Translations under genes and position numbers: made by a program
Shown: in pieces, positions 24,652-33,550 of the stretch
Position numbering within the stretch: the stretch's first letter is position 1
Layout: the number at the start of each line of letters is the position of its first letter
The notes under the pieces: generated by a model
What the model was told of the DNA's origin: nothing
What the model saw: only the letters and a program-made list of their open reading frames with translations
The model's database searches: none
Assembly: GCA_021229015.1 (NCBI GenBank)
Contig: CM037777.1
Span: 59,730,642-59,794,641, forward strand
Reading direction: 5' to 3'
DNA length: 64,000 nt
From: Solen grandis
Taxonomy: Eukaryota; Mollusca; Bivalvia; Adapedonta; Solenidae

Positions 24652-25959
24652 TTCTGTTTGTTGTTCAAGTAAAGCTCAAAATAATGTTAGCTCCCCTTAT
24701 GCATGTAATCATAACTTGAAAAAAGTCTATGAATGTATGACAGTAAATACCATGCGACGGTAATGTGTTCAGGCGTGTTACCTCTATCATCAGTATTTAT
24801 ATATAGCACCAATCCAACAATATAGAAGTCCCTGGTGAATTCAATGCTCCAGAAGTGTCGTTCATTGTCCGCCAAATTGAGATCTGTACCTGTTAGACAA
24901 CATGTTGACAGGTTCCCGTCCACAGCTGATGATGCAAAATCTGTACTGATACCAGTAGGTGGGTGATTTCGTTCCAATTTTTTATTTGGTGTTATACTCC
25001 CTTCCAAATAAAAAAAAGTATATGTGTAGATATGTAGATCAATACTGATTAACAAGAGCACCGAATGCAGATGCCAACACTCGACTGTTATTTTATTTTC
25101 AGAAAGGAGGTGGGGGTCAAAATGGACCTACAAGTTATAGCCCTTGATGAGAATATAGCCCTTGTGATAAATTTAATAGCTAGACGTTAGGGCCTAAGTT
25201 AAAGTTATTCACAATAACTATTTTAATAAAGGGAGAGGAATTCGGTCAAAATAGACCCAAGACTTGTAACTTTGATATTGAACAAGTATATGAAGTATGA
25301 TGAAAGAAAGTTTAATAGTATAGAAGTTATGGCCAAGGTTAAAGCCTACGCCGCCATGCAACGACACCAGAGCGTCAACAACTTCTCGTCTTAAGTCTTT
25401 GAAAAACAGCAAACAAAGAAGTGACAGCGTCATATTTCAGGATAGATTAATGATTTCATAAATAATTTATTTATACTCTCTATATATAGATCTAATAGCC
25501 CACTATATCTTGAGGTCAAAGTAGTGTATAATCAACCTAAACAGTAAATCTTAGAATCAAGATACTTCAATTCACGTGATGTTGATACGAATGATTATCT
25601 CGCCAACAAGTAATTAATATGCGATATAATTACTGAATCGATAGATAACAGGTAACAAGGATATTGCCTTGTTTAATCCAGGACCGTTAATTGTATCCTA
25701 CTGAAATATTTTATTCATTTATTTATTTATTTATTTGCTTAAGAAAAGTGATAATGAGGAATGTTTATCAGATCTATTAATTTCGACCGGATATAATTTG
25801 ACGTACTGTACTGACACCCGGGCCCCATCCATCCACGTGCACATCCGGTTGGACATTCCCCGGATATTGTGTTGCATTGTTCATCATTAACACAGTGACA
25901 TTGGTTGGGACAATCTTCCCCGAAACTTGTTATGTTGAAGTGAGGATTGGGAGGACAAA
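8006..25959 (-). CDS. F5/8-type C and multi-EGF transmembrane receptor (5' end not found)
   Basis: Exons in coding order: 25959-25807, 25000-24782, 21605-21408, 21131-20883, 18697-18503, 18104-17961, 15612-15475, 10266-10129, 8641-8487, 8225-8006. Domains: eight-Cys EGF, two F5/8 type C (fucolectin/discoidin-like) domains each split over two exons, three eight-Cys EGF modules, a transmembrane segment and a 73-residue tail. Every extracellular exon is symmetric phase 1-1, as expected of exon-shuffled modules. Signal peptide and any further N-terminal modules are missing; a retrotransposon occupies 26.7-32.9 kb upstream. The transmembrane exon has a one-base excess that breaks the frame before the tail. 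F5/8 and EGF modules are typically adhesive or ligand-binding; the ligand is unknown. The architecture resembles MEGF/scavenger-type receptors, without a named orthologue. Confidence 0.8.
8487..8641 (-). CDS. Transmembrane exon of the F5/8-EGF receptor, with apparent frameshift
   Basis: Starts in phase 1 after acceptor TTATCAG and ends at donor GTGAGT. Frame one gives ESTIILIVPLTEDP, then NLWIFVGGGVAGVVVVMTVG, then hits a stop. The basic stop-transfer K-C-R-R-R-Q-E that would follow, and the phase needed by the tail exon, are in the next frame. Length 155 is one base more than phase allows. Confidence 0.7.
8700..9440. repeat. Diverged tandem repeats of roughly 160-190 bp
   Basis: A recurring block with CAGCAAGTTTGGTGAAGAT, GATGAAAACTATTTGAG and AGAGAGCGG appears about four times. 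The frames across it (8759-9243) follow the repeat and are not genes. A C homopolymer and (CT)n lie at 9576-9612. Confidence 0.65.
9640..9830 (-). repeat. SINE fragment, family A
   Basis: Contains GAGACAGATATAGTGCTGC and CACTACA...ACGCCGTAG, as in the full copy at 15098-15403. The tRNA-like head is missing. Confidence 0.5.
10129..10266 (-). CDS. EGF exon 4 of the F5/8-EGF receptor
   Basis: 138 bases, phase 1-1, acceptor TTTTACAG and donor GTAAGC. Eight cysteines: ECDDGTFGRDC, TCGNC, GPCDKVTGSC, ECGPG and GCKE. It is the last EGF module before the membrane. Confidence 0.8.
10382..10625 (-). repeat. tRNA-derived SINE, family B
   Basis: Reverse complement shows a tRNA-like head with a degenerate B box (plus-strand AGGAATCGAACACGGGAC), the middle CGGAGAAAACCCCACGTG, and an AATAAATAAAGTTTAAAC tail. 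It matches 44523-44772. Confidence 0.7.
10805..11030 (-). repeat. SINE fragment, family A
   Basis: Matches 15098-15403: TTACCGTCCTACCGACAAC, GACGATGTCTACTTGAGAC and CACTGCAGTATCACGCCGT. The tRNA head is lost. Confidence 0.6.
11685..12155 (+). pseudogene. C-terminal end of a Ty3/gypsy-like pol, 5'-truncated
   Basis: An open frame rich in Pro, Ser and Arg-Arg (SPDSDYEGDSSSSSSSEV, later PRPRRQRPTPVP) runs to TGA at 12078-12080 and continues in the same frame to RPPNRFGEWAF and TAA at 12153. The position just before a polypurine tract and LTR fits the integrase tail of a Ty3-type retrotransposon. No reverse transcriptase, protease or 5' LTR is present, so it is a remnant. Confidence 0.55.
12664..13383 (+). 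mobile_element. 3' LTR of a Ty3/gypsy-like retrotransposon
   Basis: Begins TGTAGCATGG directly after a purine tract (12652-12661, TGCGGGGGAG) and ends CCCCGACTACA. About 720 bp with TG...CA ends and an AATAAA signal at 13332-13337. The sequence right after it resumes the older repeat tail. Confidence 0.65.
13860..14250 (-). repeat. Inverted copy of the 10.7-11.6 kb tandem unit
   Basis: CTCTACCATAATTGCTAAAA and AAGTTGATCCCTGGAAAAA are the reverse complement of units near 11200-11580. Two units are recognisable. A C homopolymer lies near 14020-14030. Confidence 0.55.
14251..15087. other. Intron sequence of the receptor
   Basis: AT-rich; nothing recognised. Confidence 0.4.
15098..15403 (-). 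mobile_element. Full-length tRNA-derived SINE (family A) with 10-bp target duplication
   Basis: On the minus strand it starts with a tRNA-like head: A-box-like GTGGCTGAATGGTTAGAGC and B-box-like GTGGCTTCGATCCCCG. The body is shared with 9640, 10805, 55580 and 56070. It is flanked by the direct repeat AGCAAGAACT at 15088-15097 and 15404-15413, a clean sign of retroposition. Confidence 0.82.
15475..15612 (-). CDS. EGF exon 3 of the F5/8-EGF receptor
   Basis: 138 bases, phase 1-1, acceptor AATTACAG and donor GTAAGT. Eight cysteines: ECKDSQWGLYCNNTC, GHC, PCDILNGHC, GC and LC. The same length as the neighbouring EGF exon suggests module duplication. Confidence 0.8.
15811..15942. repeat. (AT)n microsatellites
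   Basis: Two alternating AT tracts, at about 15817-15855 and 15918-15942, inside the receptor intron. Confidence 0.9.
15943..17090. other. Intron sequence of the receptor
   Basis: AT-rich; no gene or repeat family recognised. Confidence 0.4.
17095..17716. mobile_element. Inverted-repeat element around a tandem duplication
   Basis: 17095-17200 (GCGTTTGGTCGGAAGAGA, CAGTGTTGAATTGTATGGAC) is mirrored by the reverse complement of about 17605-17716. Between them a unit of about 130 bp beginning GATTGAAGTAACAAATAAAC is present twice in tandem (about 17200-17335 and 17332-17465) with almost no differences. No coding capacity. Class unknown. Confidence 0.6.
17961..18104 (-). CDS. EGF exon 2 of the F5/8-EGF receptor
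   Basis: 144 bases, phase 1-1, acceptor TGTAACAG and donor GTGAGG. Encodes an eight-Cys module: CLPGWCGWDCSDVCHC, then VCPYGCEG and RC. Confidence 0.8.
18503..18697 (-). CDS. Second F5/8 domain, C-terminal exon
   Basis: 195 bases, acceptor TTTTCAG and donor GTAACA, phase 1-1. Ends LTRILVLCEVEVFA, matching the conserved last strand (xLxLCEVEVxG) of fucolectin/F5/8 domains. Confidence 0.78.
18720..20882. other. Intron between the two halves of the second F5/8 domain
   Basis: No coding exon or known repeat seen. A (GA)n tract lies at about 19994-20012. Confidence 0.45.
20883..21131 (-). CDS. Second F5/8 domain, N-terminal exon
   Basis: 249 bases, phase 1-1, acceptor CCTTTTCAG and donor GTACGT. 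Encodes VSFNGDTRQSSTLF, SSKAVDG, then WWQLQLPSTFRIEEIHVYSR: the N-S-S...AVDG...WWxLxL...I..I.VY pattern of F5/8/fucolectin domains. Confidence 0.8.
21408..21605 (-). CDS. First F5/8 domain, C-terminal exon
   Basis: 198 bases, phase 1-1, acceptor ATTTGACAG and donor GTTAGT. Encodes FRGFKVEAG, TMCYEHPD, then RMSLCEVDIYG. Just upstream of its acceptor lies the foldback element. Confidence 0.8.
21634..22939. mobile_element. Foldback element made of an inverted GACATT satellite, with 9-bp target duplication
   Basis: Flanked by the identical 9-mer TTATAAGAC (21625-21633 and 22940-22948). The ends GGCTGTGTGAAGTTGG and CCAACTTCACACAGCC are inverted, and the inversion continues through about 70 bases. 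The whole interior is an array of short units built from GACATTC and GAATGTC. It runs one way to about 22450 and then the other way. A 9-bp duplication is typical of Mutator-like transposons, so a nonautonomous MULE is the best guess. It encodes nothing; the Asp/Ile/His-rich frames are satellite. Confidence 0.85.
23182..23845 (+). repeat. Dispersed repeat, head-to-tail copy
   Basis: The head ACAAGAGTGCCATAGGGAC and the tail (CACGACGGACGAAGCACGAC ... ATGTTGTGCTCAGGTTAGCT) match 33551-33992 at the ends. The body has two units with GGCAACCAGAGTTCTA and CCAGCGGTTTCAGAG. Confidence 0.65.
23846..24781. other. Receptor intron with C homopolymer
   Basis: No exon seen. A C run of about 28 at 24618-24645 interrupts the sequence. 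Confidence 0.5.
24782..25000 (-). CDS. First F5/8 domain, N-terminal exon
   Basis: 219 bases, phase 1-1, donor GTAACA; the acceptor TTTATTTGGAAG lacks the usual CAG. Encodes SITPNKKLERNHPPTG, SSAVDGN, CCLTG, then HFWSIEFTRDFYIVGLVLYI. The joint to 21605 reads through in frame. Confidence 0.75.
25001..25806. repeat. Intron with a diverged tandem repeat
   Basis: GGTCAAAATGGACCTA and CGGTCAAAATAGACCCAA blocks about 110 bases apart (25114-25350) look like two units of a core-type repeat. A TTTA run lies at 25720-25735. Confidence 0.4.
25807..25959 (-). CDS. EGF exon 1 of the F5/8-EGF receptor (most N-terminal module seen)
   Basis: 153 bases, phase 1-1, acceptor TTTTTCAG and donor GTACGT. Eight cysteines: VCPPNPHFNIT, DCPNQCHC, QCNTISGECPTGC and GPGC. 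Phase 1 at its start demands further coding exons upstream, which were not found. Confidence 0.75.
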
Positions 25960-26478
25960 CTGAAAAATAAATATGTTCCATCTTCACATGCAAGATCTTC
26001 ACTGTCATGATTTGAATAAAGGTGTACAGACAAGAATGGAAAAGTATTCGTTGTCACAACAAAATGTGTTGGAAGGCACTACGGGTCCAATTTGGAAGCA
26101 AAGGTGCGGTGCGTTGATGCATTACTATATCCGATAGAATGATATCTAACGCACCCAGGGAACAGAATTATCAATATGTTTATGAATAGCATACATTTGA
26201 ATTCCACATTTTTTTTTACTTACCAGTCTTAGCAGTTAATCTGATGATATAAAATGACATGAGGAGCGTTATGGGACGTTATGGCCATTGGTTTACAATT
26301 TGACATAAATGAACAGACATTTATTCCTCTATCAGCCCTTAATGTTTTTTTTTTTATTCTTATACTAAATTGTTATCAATTTATAGAAATAAAGACGCCA
26401 CTGAATCTTGCCTTATCTATGCACAATAAAATCTGTTTTATACACATTCTGCAAGGTTTTGACATATCATAATGATAT

Positions 26479-26524
26479 TTTGCATCATCATCATTATCAT
26501 CATAATCATCATCATCATGAGCAT

Positions 26525-26559
<35 letters not shown>

Positions 26560-26572
26560 ACAACAACAACAG
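26479..26572. repeat. Trinucleotide microsatellite (ATC)n(CAG)n(CAA)n
   Basis: Interrupted ATC repeats, then seven CAG and five CAA units, just left of the LTR retrotransposon. Confidence 0.9.
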
Positions 26573-26665
26573 TACTTCTGAAGAAAAGGCAGATCTAACA
26601 TGACAGCGCTAGTACATAATGTTATATACTTGAAGATATACTTGTAGAAGCTTAACTGATATTCA

Positions 26666-26774
26666 TGAGTTTTCTCCCTTGTTTTTGTTTACCGCCTTTA
26701 GTATTAGCTCGCTGTAAGCTGAAGAAGTTCATTTTAAACGTCGACTGTCTGATACTTAATAACCTGCTGGCGTA
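26666..26774 (+). repeat. 5' LTR of the retrotransposon
   Basis: Matches 32780-32905 with several substitutions and a short deletion of about 17 bases in the middle. Confidence 0.65.
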
Positions 26775-26845
26775 GTGGCAGCGGTTCATACGTTTACCCT
26801 ATAACGTCAAGGACTGTGAATTAGTCGAAATAACAGCAAGAAAAG

Positions 26846-27643
26846 TTAGATAGAACCTCGCCAAACCGAACATCATTAAACCGAAATTCTCGCCATTTTG
26901 AAGTTTATTTTCGGTCCCGATTTCTTCCCTTTTTATTTTACTAAAAATAAATGGTTAATCCGAATTTCGCTATTTCTATTTTTTTAGCTATTTCGAAGTA
27001 AGAATCCCGGTCCCGAGGTCGCAATTCATGTACATTTTTCAATTTTTATTTCGAAGTCAAATTTCATAATTTCGTGAACTAATTATCGTCCTTATTATCA
27101 ATCGTATGCGGGTCAGTAACCAAGTTTATTTTGTGGGGGTACCTGGAGTGATGGCTCAGGCAAGTTTTTCACATCTTTTTCGAGATTGGGTTGGGCAACG
27201 TATGTCCCACCGGGAATGTTGATTATTGCTAATCGATGTCTGACAGGTTGCATAATATGCACGTGCCAGCAGATAAACCCAGGTGTCAGATCTTTAGTAC
27301 ATTCCTTATCATTGCGTTCGTTACCGGCATGCGACGCTACCTGAAACAGCAGATCGACGGCATGTATCATTGTTTGACATGGTAGAATGATTAAGTTCAC
27401 CAGAAGCATCTAAGTAGATCATGATATATTTTCATTACTTTTCATAACTAGCAAATAGTATATACGTACACCTAATAGGTGGTTTTCACGGCATAACGAT
27501 TTCCACAATATGCACCGGTAATGAAAACGCAGACATGCACGCTCACAAAATTAAATTTTCATCGGATTTTAAATCCGAATAATCGTTATTTCGAAGTTTT
27601 CAGCTTGGTCACAAGGGCTTAGATTTAACAAGGTTCTACTGTA
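26846..27643. mobile_element. Pogo/Tigger-like nonautonomous insertion
   Basis: Inverted ends: TAGAACCTCGCCAAACCGAA on the left, and the reverse complement of AACAAGGTTCTACTGTA on the right. GTAGAACCT...TTAA/CCGAA ends are characteristic of pogo/Tigger-type Tc1/mariner elements. The interior has AT-rich arms with TTTCGAA motifs and an unidentified 98-codon minus-strand frame. Confidence 0.6.
27113..27409 (-). CDS. Unidentified 98-codon frame inside the pogo-like element
   Basis: Open from ATG at 27409 to a stop at 27113. It has a balanced composition with four cysteines, unlike the AT-rich arms around it. No motif of a CENP-B-type helix-turn-helix or DDE domain was recognised. It may be a transposase scrap, captured sequence or chance. 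Confidence 0.25.
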   Translation of the reverse strand: MLLVNLIILPCQTMIHAVDLLFQVASHAGNERNDKECTKDLTPGFICWHVHIMQPVRHRLAIINIPGGTYVAQPNLEKDVKNLPEPSLQVPPQNKLGY

Positions 27644-28039
27644 TTTCCATAAACTGTGAATAGACAGGAAAGTTCAAAGGTAACTGCTTACCGTTGAAGC
27701 GAAACTTATTTAGGAACAATGGCACGTAGCATTCGTGCTCCCAAACAATGGCAGCTGACAAAACATGAAACAATAACTTCATTCGTGGCCTGGAGGCAAA
27801 ATTAACAATACACATTATCCCTAGATCCGAACTTCGCAGTATCTTTAGTGGACGGAGTTACATGTGGACGAAAAACAACAGCTGCGCCCCTACGTGGCCT
27901 TACAAATGATACGGGTAAAACTGCTGTAAAGTTAGGTCAAGTACCCATTGTCCTATCATTTCCCGGAACAATATCGTTAAAAACTCAACAAGTATAAATA
28001 ATGTGAGGCAAACCATAATTCCAGACCTCAGGGGAACAC

Positions 28040-28510
28040 TTTTTGGACTTTGATGACATCAAACTAGAACAAGGGAAACGCCCAGAAGATCTATATCAGC
28101 GCCTTGCTAGCTTCGTAGATGACAACCTACTGAAAGCAGGTTTTTTCTATAAACCATCATGGTGAAGTACCTACTAGAGATGAAGTAATTACCCCCACAG
28201 TTGAGAATTTTATTGTCATAACTTGGCTCCGCCTCTTGCACCCCAACATGCCAGCTCTTGTTAAACAGAAGTATGCAACAGAACTACGCTCTAGAACACT
28301 GGCTTCACTAAGACCAGATATTTCACAGGTTATCACTGGCCTCCTTGATGAAATCCTTTCTCTCAATTAAGCTAAGGTGTTACGTTCTTCGTTCAGAAAG
28401 ACTGACAATAATCCAAAGCCTCGTGATACCCCCATTTGTCCTCTGTGCAAACAGGCTGGCCGACAGAAATATCAACACTTCCTGAGTAAATGCATGTTCC
28501 TACCAGATGA
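28040..28510 (+). pseudogene. Retrotransposon gag remnant with zinc knuckle-like motif
   Basis: Pieces in different frames: [20 protein letters not shown], a break, then LRLLHPNMPALVKQKYAT and further residues up to a stop at 28368. Then CPLCKQAGRQKYQHFLSKC follows at 28437-28493, a C-x2-C-x11-H-x4-C zinc-binding pattern. Capsid-like in position and composition. Confidence 0.6.
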
Positions 28511-29240
28511 CGACAGCAAATATATCTCCTCGAGCAGAGTTCGTCAGTCGACAAATGTGCAGTCAGACGATGACCTTGATGATCCCGTAGTACCAGAGTA
28601 TAGTGACCATGACGTTCATGAATCAATTCAAAAGTACTGGCAAATAAAACATGTGAGCACAAAACAGTCACCATCTATGAAAGCTTTCTTTCGACATTTT
28701 CCTCTTGTACTTACACTTGATAGTGGCGCAGAAATCAGCATGATTAAAGAATCTGTGGCCAATTACATTGGTGACCCAATCAAACGTACAAACCGGAGCG
28801 CACTCCAAGCCGATGGTGTTACGCCTTTGAAAATTATTGGAGAGACCCACATTGTACTTTCACGGGGACAAACAGAACTTACATTAGAAGATTTAGTTGT
28901 GAACGGCCTAGATGTCGACGTCTTGGCAGAAAATCCATTCATAGCTACTAACGACATTGCTATCAGACCCGCCAAGTGTGAAATCTCTATTGGTAATCTC
29001 GACAAGGTCAAATACAGCTTCAGTATAACTGACACTCGAAGTGTGAGACGGACTCAAGCATTCATGTTAAGGACAAAGACACCTACTTCTGTTGTGTGGC
29101 CTGACTCCTATTTAGAACTCAATTTGCCTATTGAACTTGGTGCTGAAAGTACTGTAGCCATTGAACCAAAATCTGTATTGCGTAAAAACCAGTGGCCATG
29201 TCATCAGGTTGTAGATGCTGTAGGTGGCTGCATCAGATAG
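28377..29240 (+). pseudogene. Retrotransposon protease region
   Basis: The longest surviving frame of the element (287 codons). LTLDSGAEISMI at about 28707-28742 is the D-S/T-G-A active-site motif of retropepsins, followed by a typical flap-side region. The frame breaks at 29238 before reverse transcriptase. Confidence 0.7.
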
Positions 29241-29459
29241 CGGAGCCCCAGCTTGTACACATTGGCTTAGTCAGATACACAACCACCCCACAAACAGAAC
29301 CAACCAAACTGGACCCACCGAAAGTCATGCCAAACAAACAAAGCAACAGCCCTCATTCTGTCAGTGTTTTCCTTGATCCCGACAACACACTGCACAAAGA
29401 CTGCCGCCGTCAGTTCAACGACTTGTTACAATATGATGAAATATTTACACCAGACTTAA

Positions 29460-30130
29460 AAACTTACAATGGTGCGTCTGGCAAGTTTGAATCTGTCGTC
29501 AACATGGGTCCAATGGACCCCCCCACAACGTGAAGGGAGGGTCCCGCAATATTCTAAGGACAAACTTACGGAGCTTCAGTCCAAATTTGATGAGCTTGAA
29601 GAGTAGAGTGTGTTTAGCCGTCCTGAAGATGTTGGAGTCTCACCTGAATATCTGAATCCCTCATTCTTAGTTAAGAAGCCACATGGTGGGTACCGGCTGG
29701 TCACCGCCTTCTCTGACGTCGGTCGGTATAGCAAGCCCCAACCAAGCTTAATGTCAGATGTGGACCCTACGTATAGTTGGCCATTGGAAGTACGTCATCA
29801 AATCAGACTTGACCAGTGCATTTTACCAAATCCCGCTAGCTAAGGAGTCAATGAAATATTGTGGTTTAGCAACACCATTTAAGGTTGTCTGCGCTATGGT
29901 TATGCCCGGATCTGAGACTGCCCTCGGGGAACACATGTGTAGAGTACTTAGTGACCAAGTACAACAGGGTTTTGTGGCAAAGTTAACAGATGACCTCTAT
30001 TTTGGCGGAAATAATACAGATGAGCTTCTCAAGAACTGGCAATCTGTTTTAGAAGCCTTGCAGAAAAATGGTCTAGTTATCCCCAGCCAAAACTGTATTT
30101 TGTCCCAGGTCAACGCGCAGTGCCCGTGAA
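29460..30130 (+). pseudogene. Retrotransposon reverse transcriptase, broken
   Basis: Motifs spread over three frames: [58 protein letters not shown] and the catalytic LTDDLYFGG (the two Asp codons near 29990). An in-frame stop lies near 29605 and frame changes follow, so no active enzyme can be made. Confidence 0.78.
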
Positions 30131-30928
30131 ACAGTGCATGGTCTACGTTCATTCATTGGCGCATACAAATTTCTTGGACGAGTCCTCCCACATTGTTTTA
30201 CTTACCTTAGTCCATTAGATGATCTTATAGCAGGGAAACAATCTCAAGAAAAGATTTATTGGTCAGACACATCCATTAAGTTCTTTAAAGATGCCCCGTC
30301 AGCACTCTGTAATCACAGATCCATTGTCATACCTAGACCATCAGACCAGCTATGGATAGTCACTGATGGGTCAGTCTCCCTGCGCGGTATAGCGGCTACT
30401 CTGTATGTGACAAGAGACAAAAGGTTACTTCTGGCAGGATTATTCAGTGCAAAATTGCGCAAGCACCAAGTCATTTGGTTACCGTGTGAAATTGAAACAT
30501 TAAGCATTGCTGCAGCTGTAAAACACTTTAGACCTTACATTATTCAGTCAGTATCGCAGGCATATGTCTTAACCGACAGTCAGCCTTGTGTACAGGCATG
30601 TGAAAAACTTTGTCGAGGGGAATTTTCGGCAAGTCCCAAAGTGACTTCATTCTTAGCAACTGTAAGCCGGTATCAGACCAGTGTCCGCTATCTTGCCGGA
30701 TCAGCTAATGTCCCTTCTGACTTTGCAAACAGAAACGCATTAGACTGCTCTGATCCAAACTGCCAAATTTGCACATTCATCTGTCAGACTGAAGACTCAG
30801 TGGTACGGAGAGAACCAATCATCACGCCTTCCTTTCACCACCAGATCAGCATGGCTACAAATCCAGTCAGAATGTCCAGACCTTCGCCGTACCCATGCTC
30901 ACCTCAAACAAGGGACGCGCCCGTCTAG
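30131..30928 (+). pseudogene. Retrotransposon connection and RNase H domain
   Basis: A 264-codon frame: FIGAYKFLGRVLPH (RT thumb), then RNase H residues in TDGS, CEIETLSIA and LTDSQPC, and ASPKVTSFLATVSRY with a C-x4-C-x2-C cluster. This is the tethered RNase H of LTR elements. Confidence 0.75.
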
Positions 30929-32270
30929 GAAACTTAAAGGGCGTGAAGCGATATCTACAAGTTGTTACTATTGCCAAGGACAATTTACTTGTGGTTAAGC
31001 GCACAGACCCATTGTTTTCATCATCTGATCTGATAGTTGTCCCTCGTTCTGCTTTAGACATTTTGGTTAGTGCCCTACATATTAAACTAGTCCACCCATC
31101 GAAATACCAGCTTGAACAAGTGATGAAACGACACTTCTATGTATTAGACTTGCACAACACCATTGACCGAGCTACAACCCACTGCCATATGTGTGCATCC
31201 TTACAAACATTCCCAGACTGTGTCCTTAAAAAATCTAGTGAGCCCCCTCCAAATTTGCAGCTGGTATAATGAAACGGAATCTACAAAATATCTTAGTCCT
31301 CAGAGAAACAGTTACTAGTTACACTAAGACATGTATTATCCCAGGTGAGAGAAGAGACACAAATCGGTAAAGCCTAGCTTGTTTGTGTGCAGAGTTACAC
31401 CTCTTAGATTGTCCTCCCGCAGCTATCCGTGTAGACCCAGCTCCTGGATTTGTAGCTCTTCAGTCTGACAATGTATTACAAAAGTAAAACATTGTGGTGG
31501 ATGTTGGTCGCGTTAAAATGTAAACAAGAACCCTGTAGCTGTAAGAGCTATTAAGATATGAGCCCGATAGAGGTCCAGTTTCAAACTTAGGTCTAACTAT
31601 TACAGTGGCAAGACTGAATTCACGTCTACGGGGAGCAGGTCTATCAGCTCGAGAGCTATGGTCACAGCGCTCACAGTTTACCCTGGACCAGTTGCCCATA
31701 TTGGACAGGGAAATCGTCATACAGCAACATGACTCACGGAATTCAAATCATCCACATAGTGAGAAGTCAAAGTCTAGGCAAAGTGGTAACAGGCCCTCGG
31801 GGAGTGTTGTGCGCATTGGTGATCTAGTATATTTGTTTTCTGATATAAGTAAGCTGAATGCACGAAATATGTTTCTAGTTGTGTCATGTGATAGTAATTG
31901 GTGTTTCATAAAAATTCTCAGGAAATCAACGACGTGCCTCAAGCTATAAAGTCAAGCAAAGTGAGTGCTATCGCGTTCCAAGTTATATAGAGTTTTCTGA
32001 TTCGCCCTCAGTGTATTCCGATGCTAGTGTTTCTGATAATGAGTGTGATGATCAGTCAGATGACAATCCGCCCCCAGCACCTGCAACAATCCCAGACACA
32101 TTAAATGTATCTACCCAAAACCACATGGATTTTAGATGTAGTTCCTATATTCATTGGCGAGTCACCATTGTCACCAGCAGACAGCGGGGACAACAATCCA
32201 TCTAATGAAAATAACGTTTGAATGCAGCCTATCGACTCCACATCAAGACCAAAACGTACCAGAAAAAAAA
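30895..32270 (+). pseudogene. Retrotransposon integrase, broken
   Basis: Zinc-binding HHCC region: HIKLVHPSKYQLEQVM, then THCHMCASL at about 31063-31200. After several stops, IRVDPAPGFVALQSDN (about 31420-31475) matches the core around a catalytic Asp. ARLNSRLRGAGLSARELW and GDLVYLFSDISKLNAR form the C-terminal part, ending in an acidic Pro-rich tail near 32260. Frameshifts near 31270, 31500 and 31930. Confidence 0.72.
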
Positions 32271-32779
32271 AACTAGCTATCTTTTTGATTATGTACTTTA
32301 AACTGTTAATTGAGGTTCCTAGTCATCACTGTCCTTCTATTCCGAGTTAAGCTTGATTTTTGATTCCACCACACAGTTTTGTTTTGGTAAATGTCAAATA
32401 CAGAACTATCTTACTTCATTATAGTTTGCATCTTAATAGTTGTGTTTTACTAAATTGCTGATTACTATCATGATTTTTAAGAAAAAAGCCATATGCTGCT
32501 GAAAGCTTTATGCAAGCAAGTTTTATTTCTAGTTTCATTCAGATGAGAAAATTTTGATTTGTGTATTGATGAGAATTAATGTATAAGTTTAGGCTTGCCT
32601 ATCTACATGAATTGTGTTTGGTGTATTAATTTACGTAGATGGTATGCGTGAATGATTAACCTATGTACTATTGAACTATAAAGAAATGCATTATATATGC
32701 ACTTGCCACAATATGTACAAGTTTTTTTTATATTTTTATTATAGATTGTTACTTTACAAAGAGAGAGGTAGCCGGTACA

Positions 32780-32905
32780 TGAGTTCTCTCCCTTGTTTTT
32801 GTTTATCGCGTTTTGTATTAGTTCGCTGGTTTTGGTGTTCCATGTTAAATTGAAGATGTTCACTTTAAACGTCGACTGTCTGATACTTAATTCCCTGCTG
32901 GCGCA
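32780..32905 (+). repeat. 3' LTR of the retrotransposon
   Basis: TGAGTTCTCTCCC to CTGGCGCA; the partner is 26666-26774. No clean target-site duplication was seen outside the pair. Confidence 0.65.
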
Positions 32906-33550
32906 GGTGTATCTTGTTTTACATGTTTTAGCTATTGTAGTGAAGTATATAAAATGCATGAATCGATAATGCTTTTGAAATTTTGGATACGTTGGAATTT
33001 CCCCTCTAAATATGAACTGTTTTGACCTCATAATTGTTCCTTTGTATAAAGACATAAAATACAAGGAAATCAATTTCTGTATTTAAGCCCGCTTCGTGCA
33101 TGTGTCCCGCGCTCTAAAAACGGATAACAGTGGTGTAGTGACAGTGATGTGCTGTACTTGTCTTATAACGGGAAGACTCGTACGCATAGATCATAGTGAA
33201 GACGATCACCATGACAAACACAATTATGATGATGCTGCTGCTGCTGATGATGATGATGTCCTTCATTGAGAAAATGTACGTAACGATCAATCATTGATGT
33301 CAATGGAGAAATCGATGTTGGACCCCATAGTGCGTTAGCATGGGACATAACAACGAACGTTCAGGTCCATATTAGAAGCTGACCCCATAGTGCGTTGGAC
33401 CCCAAAGTACGTCCCACAAAGCTGCCAAAAGAAATGAAATACAATAAGGTAACAGTTATGTCATGAATAAAACGCAAGTGTAAAACACGGGTGCATGTAA
33501 GTTGTTGTCACACGTTACATCTGTAATACCAATAAAGCATTGTAAAACAT

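Larger units (their letters stand above)
26666..32905 (+). mobile_element. Decayed LTR retrotransposon with short (about 110-125 bp) LTRs
   Basis: 26666-26774 and 32780-32905 share TGAGTT(T/C)TCTCCCTTG, ACGTCGACTGTCTGATACTT and CCTGCTGGCG, as a pair of LTRs. A purine tract (AAAGAGAGAGGTAG, 32758-32771) precedes the right one, and TGGCAGCGG after the left one is a candidate primer site. Inside are gag, protease, reverse transcriptase, RNase H and integrase pieces in that order, in several frames with stops. The order fits Ty3/gypsy; BEL/Pao is not excluded. A pogo-like insertion splits the leader. It cannot encode an intact polyprotein. Confidence 0.8.

Noticed and set aside
24560..24763. 67-codon frame with a proline run
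   Set aside because: Produced by the C homopolymer.
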